64,000 bases of DNA from Desulfoferrobacter suflitae. Lineage in GTDB: Bacteria; Desulfobacterota; Syntrophobacteria; Syntrophobacterales; Syntrophobacteraceae. This document shows positions 26,624 to 37,176 of the stretch, one piece after another (within the stretch, counting starts at the first letter, position 1; each line of letters opens with the position of its first letter). Made by a program: the position numbers and the translations under genes. The notes beneath the pieces are model-generated. The model ran no database searches, had not been told where the DNA came from, and was given only the letters and a program-made list of their open reading frames with translations. The stretch lies in NCBI RefSeq assembly GCF_022603395.1, contig NZ_JAIBKA010000009.1, positions 124,001-188,000 on the forward strand. The letters are read 5' to 3'.

Positions 26624-27655
26624 TTGCGAACTATTCTGGTGACCGGCGGAGCCGGTTTTGTGGGCAGCAATTTTGTGCGATACTGGTACGATCATCATCC
26701 CGATGATCTGATCATTGTGCTCGATACGCTCACCTATGCCGGAAGGCTCAGGAATATCCCCCAGCGAATTCACCAGGACCACAAACGATTCGAGTTTTTC
26801 ATGGGCAGTGTCACGTCCATCGAAATGGTCAACTCGTTGGTGCAGAAGGCTGACATTGTGGTCCATTTCGCTGCGGAAACACACGTCACCCGTTCTATCC
26901 TGGAAAGTCGAAAATTTTTCGAAACGGATATTCTCGGCACCCACACCGTTGCCAATGCGGTCCTCAAGTTCATGGATTCCCTGGAGCGCTTCGTGCACAT
27001 TTCCACCTCGGAAGTTTACGGCTCGGCGCTGAAGGAACCGATGGATGAGGAGCATCCGCTCAATCCCTGCAGCCCGTATGCGTCCGCCAAATGCGGTGCC
27101 GATCGCCTGGTTCACTCGTATTTCCTCACCTACGGGATTCCTGCGGTCATACTGCGGCCTTTCAACCAGTATGGACCGCGCCAGCATCTGGAAAAGGTGG
27201 TGCCGCGCTTTATCACCTCGGCCATCAACAACGAGCCTCTGACCATCCATGGGGATGGTTCGGCCAGGAGGGACTGGCTCTATGTGGAAGATACCTGCAG
27301 GCGTATAGAGGCGGCGATCGAAGCGCCCCTCGACAGGGTTCTCGGGGAAGCCATCAACATTGGGTCGGGAGAAGCCCTCAGTGTGTTAAAGATTGCCCGC
27401 ATGATCCTTAAAGAGATGGGTAAGCCCGAGGACATGATCGTTCATTTGAGCGACCGGCCGGGGCAGGTGAGCTACCACATATCTTCCACCGATAAGGCGC
27501 AACGGTTGCTGGGTATCCTGCCGGGGCGGCCGTTTCGGGAGGGTTTGCAGCAGACCATCGAATGGTATGTGAACCATCGTGACTGGTGGCGCGAGATCGA
27601 ATGGATGAAGCATGTTAAAATCCTGACCAGGACAGGGCAAAAGGAAATGCATTAG
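26624..27655 (+). CDS. NAD-dependent epimerase/dehydratase, dTDP-glucose 4,6-dehydratase-like
   Basis: A 343-residue extended SDR. The NAD-binding TGGAGFVG is at residues 7-14, followed by VVHFAAETHVTRSI and STSEVYGSA, and the catalytic pair Y152 and K156 in SPYASAKCGADRLV. The RPFNQYGPRQ and WLYVEDTCR blocks are typical of RmlB-like dehydratases. The product would be a 4-keto-6-deoxy nucleotide sugar, the usual substrate for the aminotransferase that follows. Start is TTG with AAGGGAAGG upstream. Which nucleotide (dTDP, UDP, GDP) is used cannot be told with certainty. Confidence 0.82.
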   Translation: MRTILVTGGAGFVGSNFVRYWYDHHPDDLIIVLDTLTYAGRLRNIPQRIHQDHKRFEFFMGSVTSIEMVNSLVQKADIVVHFAAETHVTRSILESRKFFETDILGTHTVANAVLKFMDSLERFVHISTSEVYGSALKEPMDEEHPLNPCSPYASAKCGADRLVHSYFLTYGIPAVILRPFNQYGPRQHLEKVVPRFITSAINNEPLTIHGDGSARRDWLYVEDTCRRIEAAIEAPLDRVLGEAINIGSGEALSVLKIARMILKEMGKPEDMIVHLSDRPGQVSYHISSTDKAQRLLGILPGRPFREGLQQTIEWYVNHRDWWREIEWMKHVKILTRTGQKEMH

Positions 27656-27712
27656 CGCCGTTTATGACGTGAAGGGAGGCGGGCGGGCCTGCCCTCCGGG
27701 TGGGAAGCCGCA

Positions 27713-28858
27713 TTGACTGGAGAAGATGAATTGAAGGTTGAATTCTACCGACATGCGCTGGGGGAAGAGGAAAAAAAGAGCGTCGTAGAATGTCTGGGGG
27801 GGTTGTTCCTCACCAGCGGAGCGTACGTTTCTGAATTCGAAGGGCGCTTTGCAGACTACTTTGGACCCTCTCGCTGGTGCATTGCGCTCAATTCCTGCAC
27901 GGCCGCTCTGCATCTGTCTCTTCTGGCGTTGAACATAGGCCGCGGTGATGAAGTCATAACCACCCCCATGACCTTCATCGCTACGGCCACCGCCATTTTG
28001 CACACCGGGGCCAGGCCCGTCTTTGTCGATGTCGAGCCCGCTACGGGCCTGATGGACTGCAATCGCGTGGAGAAGGCCGTCACTCCGTCCACCAGGGCCA
28101 TATTGCCGGTTCATCTGTATGGCAGCATGTGCGACATGCTCCGCTTGCGGGAGATTGCCGACCGCTATGGGCTGAAGATGGTGGAAGACAGTGCCCATTG
28201 CATCGAGGGGGCGCGCGACGGTGTTCGTCCCGGCCAGTTATCGGATGCCGCCTGCTTCAGTTTTTACGCGACAAAGAACCTCACCTGCGGGGAAGGGGGC
28301 GCCGTCGTCACAGGCAATCAGGAGCTGGCCGATCGGATCAGGCTCCTGAGGCAGCACGGCATGTCCAGAGAGGCGGCAGATCGCTACCATGGAAGCTATC
28401 GCCACTGGGACATGCTCGAGTGCGGCTGGAAGTACAATATGGACAACATCCACGCGTCCATCCTGCTCCCGCAACTGCACAAAGTGGATACCCTGTGGGC
28501 AGAGCGGCAGCGGCTCTACCGCCTGTACGCGGAGGCCTTGAGCGATGTGCCGGGAGTTCGGCTGCCTGCAATCCCGCAGGGATCAAAGAGCGCGCACCAT
28601 CTGTTCACCGTCCTGCTGGAAGATGCCGACCGAGACTTGGTGCTGCACGCGCTGTCGCGACAGGAGATCGGGGTGGCGGTCAATTATCGGGCCATTCATC
28701 TGCTCACTTATCTGAGGAGCGCATTAAATCATCATCCCGGGGATTTCCCTGCCGCCGAGAAGATCGGAGACGGAACGCTAAGCCTGCCTTTCTGGGTGGG
28801 AATGACGCCCGAGCATGTGGCGGCGGTCGTTTCGGCGCTGCGCAAGTCGCTGCCGTGA
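27713..28858 (+). CDS. DegT/DnrJ/EryC1 PLP-dependent sugar aminotransferase
   Basis: A 381-residue sugar aminotransferase. The PLP lysine is K188 in FSFYATKNLTCGEGG, with VEDSAHCIEG and the NSCTAALHLSLLAL pocket upstream. It would transfer an amino group to the keto sugar made by the preceding dehydratase. The first start in frame is TTG 27713; TTG 27731 has GGAGAA closer upstream. It ends the cassette; a dispersed repeat and the convergent ahbD follow. Confidence 0.88.
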   Translation: MTGEDELKVEFYRHALGEEEKKSVVECLGGLFLTSGAYVSEFEGRFADYFGPSRWCIALNSCTAALHLSLLALNIGRGDEVITTPMTFIATATAILHTGARPVFVDVEPATGLMDCNRVEKAVTPSTRAILPVHLYGSMCDMLRLREIADRYGLKMVEDSAHCIEGARDGVRPGQLSDAACFSFYATKNLTCGEGGAVVTGNQELADRIRLLRQHGMSREAADRYHGSYRHWDMLECGWKYNMDNIHASILLPQLHKVDTLWAERQRLYRLYAEALSDVPGVRLPAIPQGSKSAHHLFTVLLEDADRDLVLHALSRQEIGVAVNYRAIHLLTYLRSALNHHPGDFPAAEKIGDGTLSLPFWVGMTPEHVAAVVSALRKSLP

Positions 28859-28950
28859 GTGCCTCGTGCGGCAATGGGAGATTCCTCTCCCCCTTGAGCT
28901 GCCGGTTACCTGCGCGTGACCCCGCGGCACTCAGTACCGTGCCCCACAAT

Positions 28951-29008
28951 TAAGCGGCCGAATTCCGTAGGTTGGGTAGACTCACCCGCTGCGCGTGACG
29001 CAACCCCA
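28951..29008 (+). repeat. Dispersed GCGGCCGAATT/GTTGGGT-family repeat, best copy
   Basis: TAAGCGGCCGAATTCCGTAG then GTTGGGTAGACTCAC, GCGTGACGCAACCCC. The first half is shared almost exactly with 61355-61391. It lies between convergent genes. Confidence 0.7.
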
Positions 29009-29086
29009 CATGGGCTGGGCGGGCTCATGGAGCCGTTGGGTTTCGGACAAGAGCCTGGCCTGCTGCTGCCCGTGCTCCGAGTGATC

Positions 29087-30190
29087 TCATTTTGTGTCAC
29101 TCGCTGAGCTTCCCGGCTGAAACAGGCACAAAGGCTCGGGGGCCAGATAATTGCCGGTGGCTTCATAGGCGCGCGCCCGGCAGCCCCCGCATACCGTTAT
29201 GTACCGGCAGCGGCCGCATTTGCCCTGGTACTTTTTGAAATCGCGCAAGTCTTTGAAGATGGCAGATTCTTCCCAAATTTCCTGAAACGGCTGTTGCCTT
29301 ATGTTGCCGCAGTCGAGCTCCAGGTAACCACACGGTTGCACGCGGCCCACATGCGACACGAAAGCAAAGCCCACTCCGCCCAGACAGCCGCGCGTTACCG
29401 CGTCCAGCCCAAAGGTCTGGAAATTGACTTTTTTCCCCTCGGCTTTGGCCCGCTGCCGCAGGATGCGATAATAGTGCGGCGCGCAGGTTGCCTTGAGCTG
29501 CAAAGGAACCCGCTCCTTTTGCTCATAGAACCAGTGCAGGGCCTGCTCATATTGTTCGGCGCTGATGGACTGCTCGGCTATATCCCGTCCTCTACCCATG
29601 GGGACCAGCAAAAAAATGTGATGCGCTACGGCCCCCAGGGAAATCGCCAATTGCTGGATAGCTTTAAGCTCATGCAGGTTCTGGTGGGTAATGGTGGTGT
29701 TGATTTGGAAATCCAGGCCGGCCTGGCGTGCCTGGGAAATGCCTCGCAAAGCCGCTTCGAAGGCGCCTTTGACCTGGCGGAATGCATCGTGCGAGGCGGC
29801 GTTGGCCCCGTCGATGCTGATGCTGATGCGCTGGATACCGGAATCCAGCATTTGTCTGACGATACCCGGGGTCAGCAACGTCCCGTTGACCGCCATGGTC
29901 ATGCGAAACCCCTTGAGGTTTCCGTAGGCGGCTATTTCGAAAATATCGGGGCGCAGCAACGGCTCTCCCCCCGTCAAGATGATGATAGGGCTGGCGAAAG
30001 TGGCCACGTCGTCCAGGAAGCGCAAACCTTCAGCCGTGGTGAGCTCATTGTCATAAGGACGATCCTGCGCCGCGGCACGGCAGTGCACGCAGGCGAGGTT
30101 ACAGCTCCTGGTCACCTCCCAGGCGATGAGGCGCAAGTTGCCCGGGCGGGTCTCAGCGCCGCCCGGGTGTGGTGCTGGATGGGAATTCAC
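29087..30190 (-). CDS. ahbD: Heme synthase of the siroheme route, radical SAM
   Basis: A 367-residue radical SAM protein. The SAM cluster cysteines are C30, C34, C37 in CNLACVHC; a SPASM-type C-terminus has cysteines in CGRCRYITVCGGCRARAYE. AhbD oxidatively decarboxylates two propionates of iron-coproporphyrin III to vinyls, giving heme. The assignment rests on the AhbD-like ends (ACVHCRAAAQDRP and GNYLAPEPLCLFQP) and on its place after hemB and ahbC. NirJ-like and other SPASM proteins look alike, so context matters. Confidence 0.85.
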   Translation of the reverse strand: MNSHPAPHPGGAETRPGNLRLIAWEVTRSCNLACVHCRAAAQDRPYDNELTTAEGLRFLDDVATFASPIIILTGGEPLLRPDIFEIAAYGNLKGFRMTMAVNGTLLTPGIVRQMLDSGIQRISISIDGANAASHDAFRQVKGAFEAALRGISQARQAGLDFQINTTITHQNLHELKAIQQLAISLGAVAHHIFLLVPMGRGRDIAEQSISAEQYEQALHWFYEQKERVPLQLKATCAPHYYRILRQRAKAEGKKVNFQTFGLDAVTRGCLGGVGFAFVSHVGRVQPCGYLELDCGNIRQQPFQEIWEESAIFKDLRDFKKYQGKCGRCRYITVCGGCRARAYEATGNYLAPEPLCLFQPGSSASDTK

Positions 30191-30245
30191 GTGGGGTATT
30201 TTCCTCTGTTGCTGCGCACTCTAAGAGCGCATGGAGCAGTTTGAA

Positions 30246-30290
30246 TTGAGCCACGCGGTACGCGTGACTCTACCCAACAATTCTACAAAA
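30246..30290 (-). repeat. Dispersed GTTGGGT-family repeat, partial copy
   Basis: GAATTGTTGGGTAGAGTCAC followed by an imperfect palindrome of GCGTACCGCGTG on the minus strand. It occupies the 129-base gap between hemB and ahbD. Confidence 0.5.
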
Positions 30291-30319
30291 TTTGGTCACT
30301 TAAGTTCTGTACAGCTGGG

Positions 30320-31294
30320 CTAAGATTGCAGCAGCCTGGCAGCGTCCTTGGCGAAATACGTCAGGATCAGGTCGGCTCCAGCCCGGCGAATGGCAATCAA
30401 CGTCTCCATCATGACCCGTTTTTCATCCAGCCATCCCTGAGCCGCCGCCGCTTTGATCATGGCGTACTCGCCGCTCACGTTATAAGCGGCAACCGGCCAG
30501 TCATATTGCTCCTTTACCCGCCGGATGATATCCAGATATGCCAGTGCCGGTTTCACCATTACGATGTCGGCACCCTCGTCAATATCCAGGCCTACTTCGC
30601 GCAGAGCTTCCGAGGCATTGGCCATGTCCATCTGGTAGGAGCGACGATCGCCGAATTGGGGTGCAGAATCCGCCGCCTCCCGAAACGGGCCGTAAAAGGC
30701 CGAACAATACTTGGCGGCGTAAGCGAGGATGCCGATATGTTCGAAACCGCTTTCATCCAGAGACTGGCGAATCGCGCCCACTCTTCCGTCCATCATGTCC
30801 GAGGGGGCCACCATGTCCGCCCCGGCACGCGCGTGGGACAGGGCCACCTTGGCCAGAATGTCCAAGGTGGCGTCGTTGTCGACCTGTTGTTCCTTGAGTA
30901 TGCCGCAGTGGCCGTGGCTGGTGTATTCACACAGGCAAACGTCGGTGATCACCACCAGTTCCGGGTACTTGTCTTTTATGGTGCGAATCGCTTCCTGCAC
31001 AATGCCGTTTTGCGAATAGGCCTCGCTTCCGCGTTCATCCTTTTCCTGCGGCAGCCCGAATAGAATCACGGCCGGAATGTTCAAGGCCACCACTTCTTTC
31101 ATTTCTTCCATGAGCAGGTCGATGGAAAACTGGAAGACCTGGGGCATGGACTTGATGGGGTTTTTGACCTCTTCCCCAGGCATGACAAACAGAGGATAGA
31201 TGAGCTGGCTGATGTCGAGAGTGGTTTCGCGAATCATGCGCCGCAGATTCTCCGTCCGTCGCAACCTCCGTGGCCGATAAACCGGATAGTGCAT
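30320..31294 (-). CDS. hemB: Porphobilinogen synthase (delta-aminolevulinic acid dehydratase), zinc type
   Basis: A 324-residue enzyme of normal length. The two Schiff-base lysines are K195 in [17 protein letters not shown] and K248 in [13 protein letters not shown]. The zinc cysteines are C120, C122, C130 in [14 protein letters not shown]. It condenses two 5-aminolevulinates into porphobilinogen. It lies 18 bases after ahbC, so early and late tetrapyrrole steps are in one operon. Confidence 0.95.
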   Translation of the reverse strand: MHYPVYRPRRLRRTENLRRMIRETTLDISQLIYPLFVMPGEEVKNPIKSMPQVFQFSIDLLMEEMKEVVALNIPAVILFGLPQEKDERGSEAYSQNGIVQEAIRTIKDKYPELVVITDVCLCEYTSHGHCGILKEQQVDNDATLDILAKVALSHARAGADMVAPSDMMDGRVGAIRQSLDESGFEHIGILAYAAKYCSAFYGPFREAADSAPQFGDRRSYQMDMANASEALREVGLDIDEGADIVMVKPALAYLDIIRRVKEQYDWPVAAYNVSGEYAMIKAAAAQGWLDEKRVMMETLIAIRRAGADLILTYFAKDAARLLQS

Positions 31295-31312
31295 CTGGTG
31301 TTGCCTCCTCTG

Positions 31313-32512
31313 CTAAAGCTTTTCCGTCGTCTGTCGGCAAATTTCTTCATCCGTCAGGTAGCAGGCGGGGTCCGGGGCCCAAAGATTCCCCGTAGCCGCT
31401 TCCGCGCGCACCCGAAAATTGCCGGCACAGATGTCCAGCCAGCTGCAGCCGGCACATCTTCCCTTCACATAGCGTTTCTTATCCTTGAGCTGCTTCATCA
31501 GGGGGTTGGACAGGTCCGTCCAAATCCGGCTGAACGGCCGCTGCCGAACGTTACCGAAGGAATAGTGGCGCCAGAACTGGTCGGCATGCACTTCTCCATC
31601 CCAGCTGATGCACCCGATACCGCGCCCGGAACTGTTGCCCTCGTTCATTTTGAGAAGTTGCAGCACGTCCGCCGCCCGCGGCGAACCTTCGCGCAGCAGG
31701 CGCAGGTACACATAGGGACCGTCGGCATGGTTATCAACGGTGAGCACTTCCTTGGCTTTTCCGCGACCATTCAGATCATGCGTTCTGTTTATGATGAGAT
31801 CAACTGCAGCGCGGGTGCCTTCATGGGTGAGGTCCTCCTGCATGAGCTTGCTCCCCCTCCCGGCATAAACCAGGTGATAGAAGCATACCCGCGGGATGTC
31901 CTGTGCTTCCAGCAAGTCGAAGATGGCCGGTATTTCTCCAGCGTTGAGGCGGTTGATGGTGAAGCGCAGGCCCACTTTGATGCCCGCTGCGCGGCATGCC
32001 TGGATGCCTTCCAGCGCTTTGCCGAAGGCTCCCTTGACTCCCCTGAAGCGGTCGTTCACCTCCTCCATTCCATCCAGGCTGATTCCCACATAGGAAAGCC
32101 CGATGGCTTTGAGCTGCCGCGCGATGGCAGGTGTGATCAACGTCCCGTTAGTGGAAATGACCGCGCGCATCCCCTTGCTGACGGCATACCCGGCGAGCTC
32201 CATGAGGTCCGGTCGCATGAGGGGTTCACCGCCGGAAAACAGCACTACGGGCGAGCCGAAATCGGCCAGATCGTCTAATACCTTCAATCCCTCCCGGGTA
32301 GACAGTTCGTCGGGAAACGCCTGGTTGCGGGCATGCGCATAGCAATGCATGCACTTGAGGTTGCAGCGCCTGGTGATGTTCCAAACCACCACGGGCTTTT
32401 TGTCGGCCGAGAATTGCAGCAAATGTGAAGGCAGGCAACCGCTCCGCCGTCCGTAACGCAATGCGTCGGACGGCTCCACGGTGCCGCAATAAAGTTTTGA
32501 GATGCCTATCAT
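31313..32512 (-). CDS. ahbC: 12,18-didecarboxysiroheme deacetylase, radical SAM
   Basis: A 399-residue radical SAM enzyme. It begins with the AhbC-specific leader MIGISKLYCGTVEPSDALRY; cluster cysteines are C50, C54, C57 in CNLKCMHC and the C-terminus has the SPASM-like CAGCSWLDICAGNFR. AhbC removes the acetate side chains of 12,18-didecarboxysiroheme, giving iron-coproporphyrin III for AhbD. The start is 19 bases after the AAA ATPase stop. ahbA/ahbB are not in the window. Confidence 0.93.
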   Translation of the reverse strand: MIGISKLYCGTVEPSDALRYGRRSGCLPSHLLQFSADKKPVVVWNITRRCNLKCMHCYAHARNQAFPDELSTREGLKVLDDLADFGSPVVLFSGGEPLMRPDLMELAGYAVSKGMRAVISTNGTLITPAIARQLKAIGLSYVGISLDGMEEVNDRFRGVKGAFGKALEGIQACRAAGIKVGLRFTINRLNAGEIPAIFDLLEAQDIPRVCFYHLVYAGRGSKLMQEDLTHEGTRAAVDLIINRTHDLNGRGKAKEVLTVDNHADGPYVYLRLLREGSPRAADVLQLLKMNEGNSSGRGIGCISWDGEVHADQFWRHYSFGNVRQRPFSRIWTDLSNPLMKQLKDKKRYVKGRCAGCSWLDICAGNFRVRAEAATGNLWAPDPACYLTDEEICRQTTEKL

Positions 32513-32531
32513 CTTGGGGCTTCTTCCTTGG

Positions 32532-34304
32532 TCAGTCTGATGGGTTGGTTTCCGGGGGATTGTCCGGCTTGTAGTGATAGCTCTCTCTGATCAGCTCTTC
32601 CAGATAGATGTCCGGCTGGGCAACGGATTTTCTCGGAAGGGTGAACTCAATTTGTCCGCTGCGATCGGCAATCAGCTTAAACCCGTAGTCGTAATCGCGC
32701 GAGACTTTCTTGCACACCGCCGAGGCGGTTATGTCGTTGTGCAACGACCTGGCAATGATTTCGTTGGTTGCGTCCTCATCGAAATGAATCTTAAAGCCGT
32801 GCCGATCATAAAATCCGGCTTCAAACAACCTGATTTGATTGTGCAGCGCCAAAATATCGTTGCACAGATCATCAATGGGAATTGCGCAATTCATGTGGCG
32901 ATTGATCATGAGCTCCAGGCGTTCCCGGTTGAAAACCAAAGGATAGTTGTCGATCAAATATTTCTTGTCCCTCATGATCTCGGTATGAATCAGATTTCTT
33001 TCCGCCCGGACTATGCTCTCATAAGCGGCCTGCCGTTGGGGATCGTTGGGATTCGCCAGAATGCGGGCAAGCTCGTCTTGGGGCGCCCTGACCAGGTCGC
33101 TGGTCACCACGAGAAAGAGGACGCTGGTCGAGGGGAGGGTTTTCTCGAACGGCAGCAACACCTTCTCAATCACACTGACCAGCCCGCGCGCTCCGGTTTT
33201 TTCCTCGTACGCCATTTGAGCCAGCAGGTAGAGCGCTTCATCCTCAAATTTGATATCGATTCCGTAGCTGCGAAAGTCTTCCTTCTTGCCGAGGATGATC
33301 GGGTTGTTCGGGTTTTTCAGGATTTGGTACAAATCCTCCACTTGCAGCACCTGGAGTGTAGCAATTACCGGCAGCCGGCCAATGAACTCGCTCTCAAAAC
33401 CGTACGCTATCAGGTCTTCGGCTTTGCACTCCTGCAGGTATTGCGGGTCGATCTCTTTGCTGTAGACTTTGGCGCCGAATCCGATGTTTTGCTTCTGGAT
33501 GCGGTTCTTTATGATGGCGCCCAATTCGTTGAAGGCACCGCTCATGATGAACAGAATGTTCCTGGTATTGACCACTCGTTTTTCTTTTTTGCCGGTCTTT
33601 CTGAAGTGTTCGATGGCCTGCAGCTGGGATATGGGATCGTGGGCAACTTTGAGGTCCACGTCGGTTTCTTCCATGGGTTTGAGTAAAGCCCTCTGAACGC
33701 CGGTGCGGGAAACGTCCGGTCCGATGAAGTGGGTCGACGAGGCAATTTTGTCGATTTCGTCAATGTAGATGATGCCATGTTCGGCGAGCTCGATATCGTC
33801 ATCGGCCTGAACCACCAGTTCGCGCACCAAATCTTCTACGTCGCCCCCCACATAGCCTGTTTCACTGAATTTGGTGGCGTCGCCCTTGACAAACGGTACC
33901 CCCAGCTTCTGCGCGATCAATTTGATCAGGTAGGTTTTGCCGACTCCCGTCGGCCCGATCAGGACGATGTTATTCTTGATGCGCCCCACCATATTTTGGC
34001 CGCCGCCTCGCTTGTTCCGGTTTTGATAGCGGATGCGGTTGTAGTGCGTGCATATCTTTGTGGCCAGAATGGCCTTGGCTTCATCCTGTTTGATCACATA
34101 ATCGTGCAGATAGGCTTCGAGCTCGGTCGGCTTCAGGTCAAACTTTATCTGCTCGACGCCGGCCTTGCCCTTTGGCGGTTTGTCGTCGGACGTCATCATG
34201 GGCGACATGACCCTGATGTGGGTGCCATACTTTTTCGACAGGTAATCACTGAGCTCCTTCTCCAATTCTTTTTGATCGGGAATTCTGTGAGATTTGTCCG
34301 ACAT
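32532..34304 (-). CDS. ClpX-like AAA+ ATPase with C-terminal extension
   Basis: A 590-residue AAA+ protein. Walker A is GPTGVGKT (117-124), Walker B IIYIDEIDKI (178-187), and DVSRTGVQRALLKPMEE and FIGRLPVIATL follow as in ClpX/HslU. The N-terminal zinc finger of ClpX is missing and about 150 extra C-terminal residues (from about 440, helical, ending EEMI-like LEELIRESYHYKPDN) are added. No ClpP-docking IGF loop could be confirmed. It heads the ahbC-hemB-ahbD run with 19-base spacing. A role as remodelling ATPase is inferred; a tie to heme synthesis is only positional. Confidence 0.82.
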   Translation of the reverse strand: MSDKSHRIPDQKELEKELSDYLSKKYGTHIRVMSPMMTSDDKPPKGKAGVEQIKFDLKPTELEAYLHDYVIKQDEAKAILATKICTHYNRIRYQNRNKRGGGQNMVGRIKNNIVLIGPTGVGKTYLIKLIAQKLGVPFVKGDATKFSETGYVGGDVEDLVRELVVQADDDIELAEHGIIYIDEIDKIASSTHFIGPDVSRTGVQRALLKPMEETDVDLKVAHDPISQLQAIEHFRKTGKKEKRVVNTRNILFIMSGAFNELGAIIKNRIQKQNIGFGAKVYSKEIDPQYLQECKAEDLIAYGFESEFIGRLPVIATLQVLQVEDLYQILKNPNNPIILGKKEDFRSYGIDIKFEDEALYLLAQMAYEEKTGARGLVSVIEKVLLPFEKTLPSTSVLFLVVTSDLVRAPQDELARILANPNDPQRQAAYESIVRAERNLIHTEIMRDKKYLIDNYPLVFNRERLELMINRHMNCAIPIDDLCNDILALHNQIRLFEAGFYDRHGFKIHFDEDATNEIIARSLHNDITASAVCKKVSRDYDYGFKLIADRSGQIEFTLPRKSVAQPDIYLEELIRESYHYKPDNPPETNPSD

Positions 34305-34528
34305 CTACGATTTCCTTGCTGGCGTACGTCATTCAAATAATTGTTTCCAAGTCTTAAGCGTTCTGCTAACTATAAACGCTTTATTTGGCCTTTTCAACCA
34401 GCGCGGGTGGGGGCGGCAATACTCATTGCATACTGTGCAAGAAAATGATTTTGGCTTGCAAGCAGGCTGGGTTGAGGTACGAAACCCAGCAAAATGGACG
34501 ATGGATGCCCAGATTAAGAAGGTGATTC

Positions 34529-37018
34529 ATGGACGCGAAGTATTTCCCTAAAAATATTGAGAAAAAATGGCAGGATCATTGGCATCGGGAACGCCTTTTT
34601 GAAACCAGGGCGGATCCTGCCCTCAAGAAGTTTTATCTGCTGGAGATGTTCCCCTATCCGTCCGGCCGCATTCATATGGGTCATGTTCGAAACTACACCA
34701 TCGGCGATGTGGTCGCCAGGTTCCTGCGTATGCAGGGGTACAACGTGCTCCACCCGATGGGCTGGGACGCCTTCGGGATGCCCGCCGAAAATGCCGCCAT
34801 CAAAGCGAAAACACACCCGGCCAAATGGACCTACGACAACATCGATTATATGCGCGGGCAGCTGCAAAAACTCGGCTTTTCCTACGACTGGTCGAGGGAA
34901 TTTGCCACCTGCGATGTCTCCTACTACCGCTGGGAACAACTGTTTTTTCTCAAAATGTACGAGCGGGGCCTCGCCTATAAGGGCTCCGCCTATGTCAACT
35001 GGTGCGGCACCTGTCAGACGGTGCTGGCGAACGAGCAGGTGGAAGGCGGGGCATGCTGGCGCTGCGATCAGCCGGTGGTGCAAAAGGAGATGGAGCAGTG
35101 GTTTTTCAAGATAACGGCCTATGTTGAAGAACTGCTGGATTACACTTTCAAGCTGCCCGGCTGGCCGGAACGGGTGCTCGCCATGCAGCAGAACTGGATC
35201 GGCAAGAGCCTGGGCAGTGAAATTATCTTTCCGATGGAGTCCGGGGGCGCAGGCATAAAGGTCTTCACCACCAGAGCCGATACGCTGTTTGGGGCGACTT
35301 TTATGAGTTTGGCCCCGGAGCACCCGCTGGTGGCGGAGATCTGCCGGACCGCGGTGCAGCGGGATGCCATTGAAGCTTTCGTGGAGCGTGCAAAACAGGC
35401 GCAGCGCAGCGATCGCACGGCGGATTTGCTGGAAAAGGAAGGGGTCTTCACCGGGAGTTACTGCATCAATCCCATGACACAGGAAAAGATGCCGATCTAT
35501 GTGGCAAACTTCGTCGTCATGGAATACGGGACGGGTGCCGTGATGGCCGTGCCGGCACACGACCAGAGAGACTTCGAGTTTGCCCGCAAGTACGGTCTGC
35601 CCATCAAGGTGGTCATCAAACCGGAAGATTTGACCGGTATTCCGCCGGCGGAGAGCTTGACCGAAGCATACGAGGAAGACGGGGTGCTGGTGGATTCGGG
35701 CACGTTCAGCGGTATGACTTCGGCCCGGGCGCGTGAAGCAATCACCGCAGCGCTCGCAGGCAGGGAGCAGGGACGTCAAACGGTGCAATATCGGCTGCGC
35801 GATTGGGGCATTTCCCGACAGCGCTACTGGGGTGCACCGATTCCCATCATCTACTGCGACCAGTGCGGAACCGTGCCGGTTCCCGAAGCGGACTTGCCCG
35901 TAGTGCTGCCGACGGATGTCGCAATGCTGCCAAACGGTGCTTCCCCGCTGCCCGTCTGCGAAGCCTTCAACAGGACCGTTTGCCCCCAATGCGCAGGCCC
36001 GGCTCGACGCGAAACCGACACCATGGATACCTTTGTTGAATCGTCCTGGTATTTTGCCCGATTTGCCTGTGCCGACTACACGGCCGGTCCTCTCGATAAA
36101 GAGCGGGTCGATTACTGGCTGCCCGTCGATCAGTATATCGGCGGCATTGAGCACGCAGTTCTGCACCTGCTCTATTCCAGGTTCTTCGTGAAGGTGCTGC
36201 GCGATATGGGCTATGTGGACATGGACGAGCCGTTCCTGAATCTCCTGACCCAGGGGATGGTGATCAAAGACGGCGCTAAGATGAGCAAATCCAAAGGCAA
36301 TGTGGTCGATCCGGATGAGATGATCGAGGCCTACGGTGCGGATACAGTGCGTCTCTTCTGCCTGTTCGCGTCGCCCCCCGAGCGCGATCTGGACTGGAGC
36401 GAGCAGGGGGTTGAAGGGTCCTTCAGATTTCTTGCGCGAGTGTGGCGCATGGTGGCCGAAAACCTGGATCACCTCAGAGCGGCGCCGGCTTATGCGGGCA
36501 ACGGGGATCTGCCGGCCGACCTGCTGGAGCTCCATCGCAAGACGCACCAAACCATCAAGAAGGTGACCGAAGACATCCGTGATCGGTTTCATTTCAATAC
36601 CGCCATCGCTGCCGTCATGGAATTGGTCAACCAAATCTATCAGACCCTTGAAAACAACGGGAAGTCGGGGGAGTCCCGGCGGGTTCTAAGGAAAGCCGTT
36701 GAGACCGTCATACTGTGCATTTCGCCCATGGTGCCGCATATCGCCGAAGAATTATGGCGCTGCCTGGGTCATCAAGAGAGTGTCATGAAGATGCCCTGGC
36801 CGGCATGGAGTGAACAGGCCCTGAAAACTGAAGAAACTCTCATCGTGGTGCAGGTGAACGGCAAGCTGAGGAGTCGCATAACCGTTCCCTCCGGTGCGAC
36901 GGAGGAAGCATTGCGGCGTGCTGCCGTTGACGACGGCAAGATTCAGGACTTCATTGGGGGCAAAAAGGTCAAGAAAGTCGTGGTGGTCCCCAACAAACTG
37001 GTGAATATTGTGGTCTAA
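34529..37018 (+). CDS. leuS: Leucine-tRNA ligase
   Basis: An 829-residue class I aminoacyl-tRNA synthetase. The HIGH-type motif is [11 protein letters not shown] (about 42-52) and KMSKS is at 584-588. The CP1 editing domain is present ([40 protein letters not shown]). Two CxxC pairs (CDQCG, CPQC) suit a zinc domain. AAGAAGG lies before the ATG. It is followed by lptE and holA, a common deltaproteobacterial order. Confidence 0.97.
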   Translation: MDAKYFPKNIEKKWQDHWHRERLFETRADPALKKFYLLEMFPYPSGRIHMGHVRNYTIGDVVARFLRMQGYNVLHPMGWDAFGMPAENAAIKAKTHPAKWTYDNIDYMRGQLQKLGFSYDWSREFATCDVSYYRWEQLFFLKMYERGLAYKGSAYVNWCGTCQTVLANEQVEGGACWRCDQPVVQKEMEQWFFKITAYVEELLDYTFKLPGWPERVLAMQQNWIGKSLGSEIIFPMESGGAGIKVFTTRADTLFGATFMSLAPEHPLVAEICRTAVQRDAIEAFVERAKQAQRSDRTADLLEKEGVFTGSYCINPMTQEKMPIYVANFVVMEYGTGAVMAVPAHDQRDFEFARKYGLPIKVVIKPEDLTGIPPAESLTEAYEEDGVLVDSGTFSGMTSARAREAITAALAGREQGRQTVQYRLRDWGISRQRYWGAPIPIIYCDQCGTVPVPEADLPVVLPTDVAMLPNGASPLPVCEAFNRTVCPQCAGPARRETDTMDTFVESSWYFARFACADYTAGPLDKERVDYWLPVDQYIGGIEHAVLHLLYSRFFVKVLRDMGYVDMDEPFLNLLTQGMVIKDGAKMSKSKGNVVDPDEMIEAYGADTVRLFCLFASPPERDLDWSEQGVEGSFRFLARVWRMVAENLDHLRAAPAYAGNGDLPADLLELHRKTHQTIKKVTEDIRDRFHFNTAIAAVMELVNQIYQTLENNGKSGESRRVLRKAVETVILCISPMVPHIAEELWRCLGHQESVMKMPWPAWSEQALKTEETLIVVQVNGKLRSRITVPSGATEEALRRAAVDDGKIQDFIGGKKVKKVVVVPNKLVNIVV

Positions 37019-37176
37019 GCGGGTGGCATGATCGCGCCTCAAGACGCAGCAGGGCACTGCCCGGCCTGCCCCGATTCCCCGGCAACTGAAAGAAAAACCC
37101 GGCGAAGATTAAAACGAAGGAAGGCGCCGCACCGGCCTATGGAATTTTCTAGGGAAGCAGCCAGGAGCAAACGAAT

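Noticed and set aside
34514-36634. Open frame of 706 codons on the minus strand
   Set aside because: It is the complement of leuS. The plus strand has a full leucyl-tRNA synthetase; the antisense frame is a by-product of codon use.
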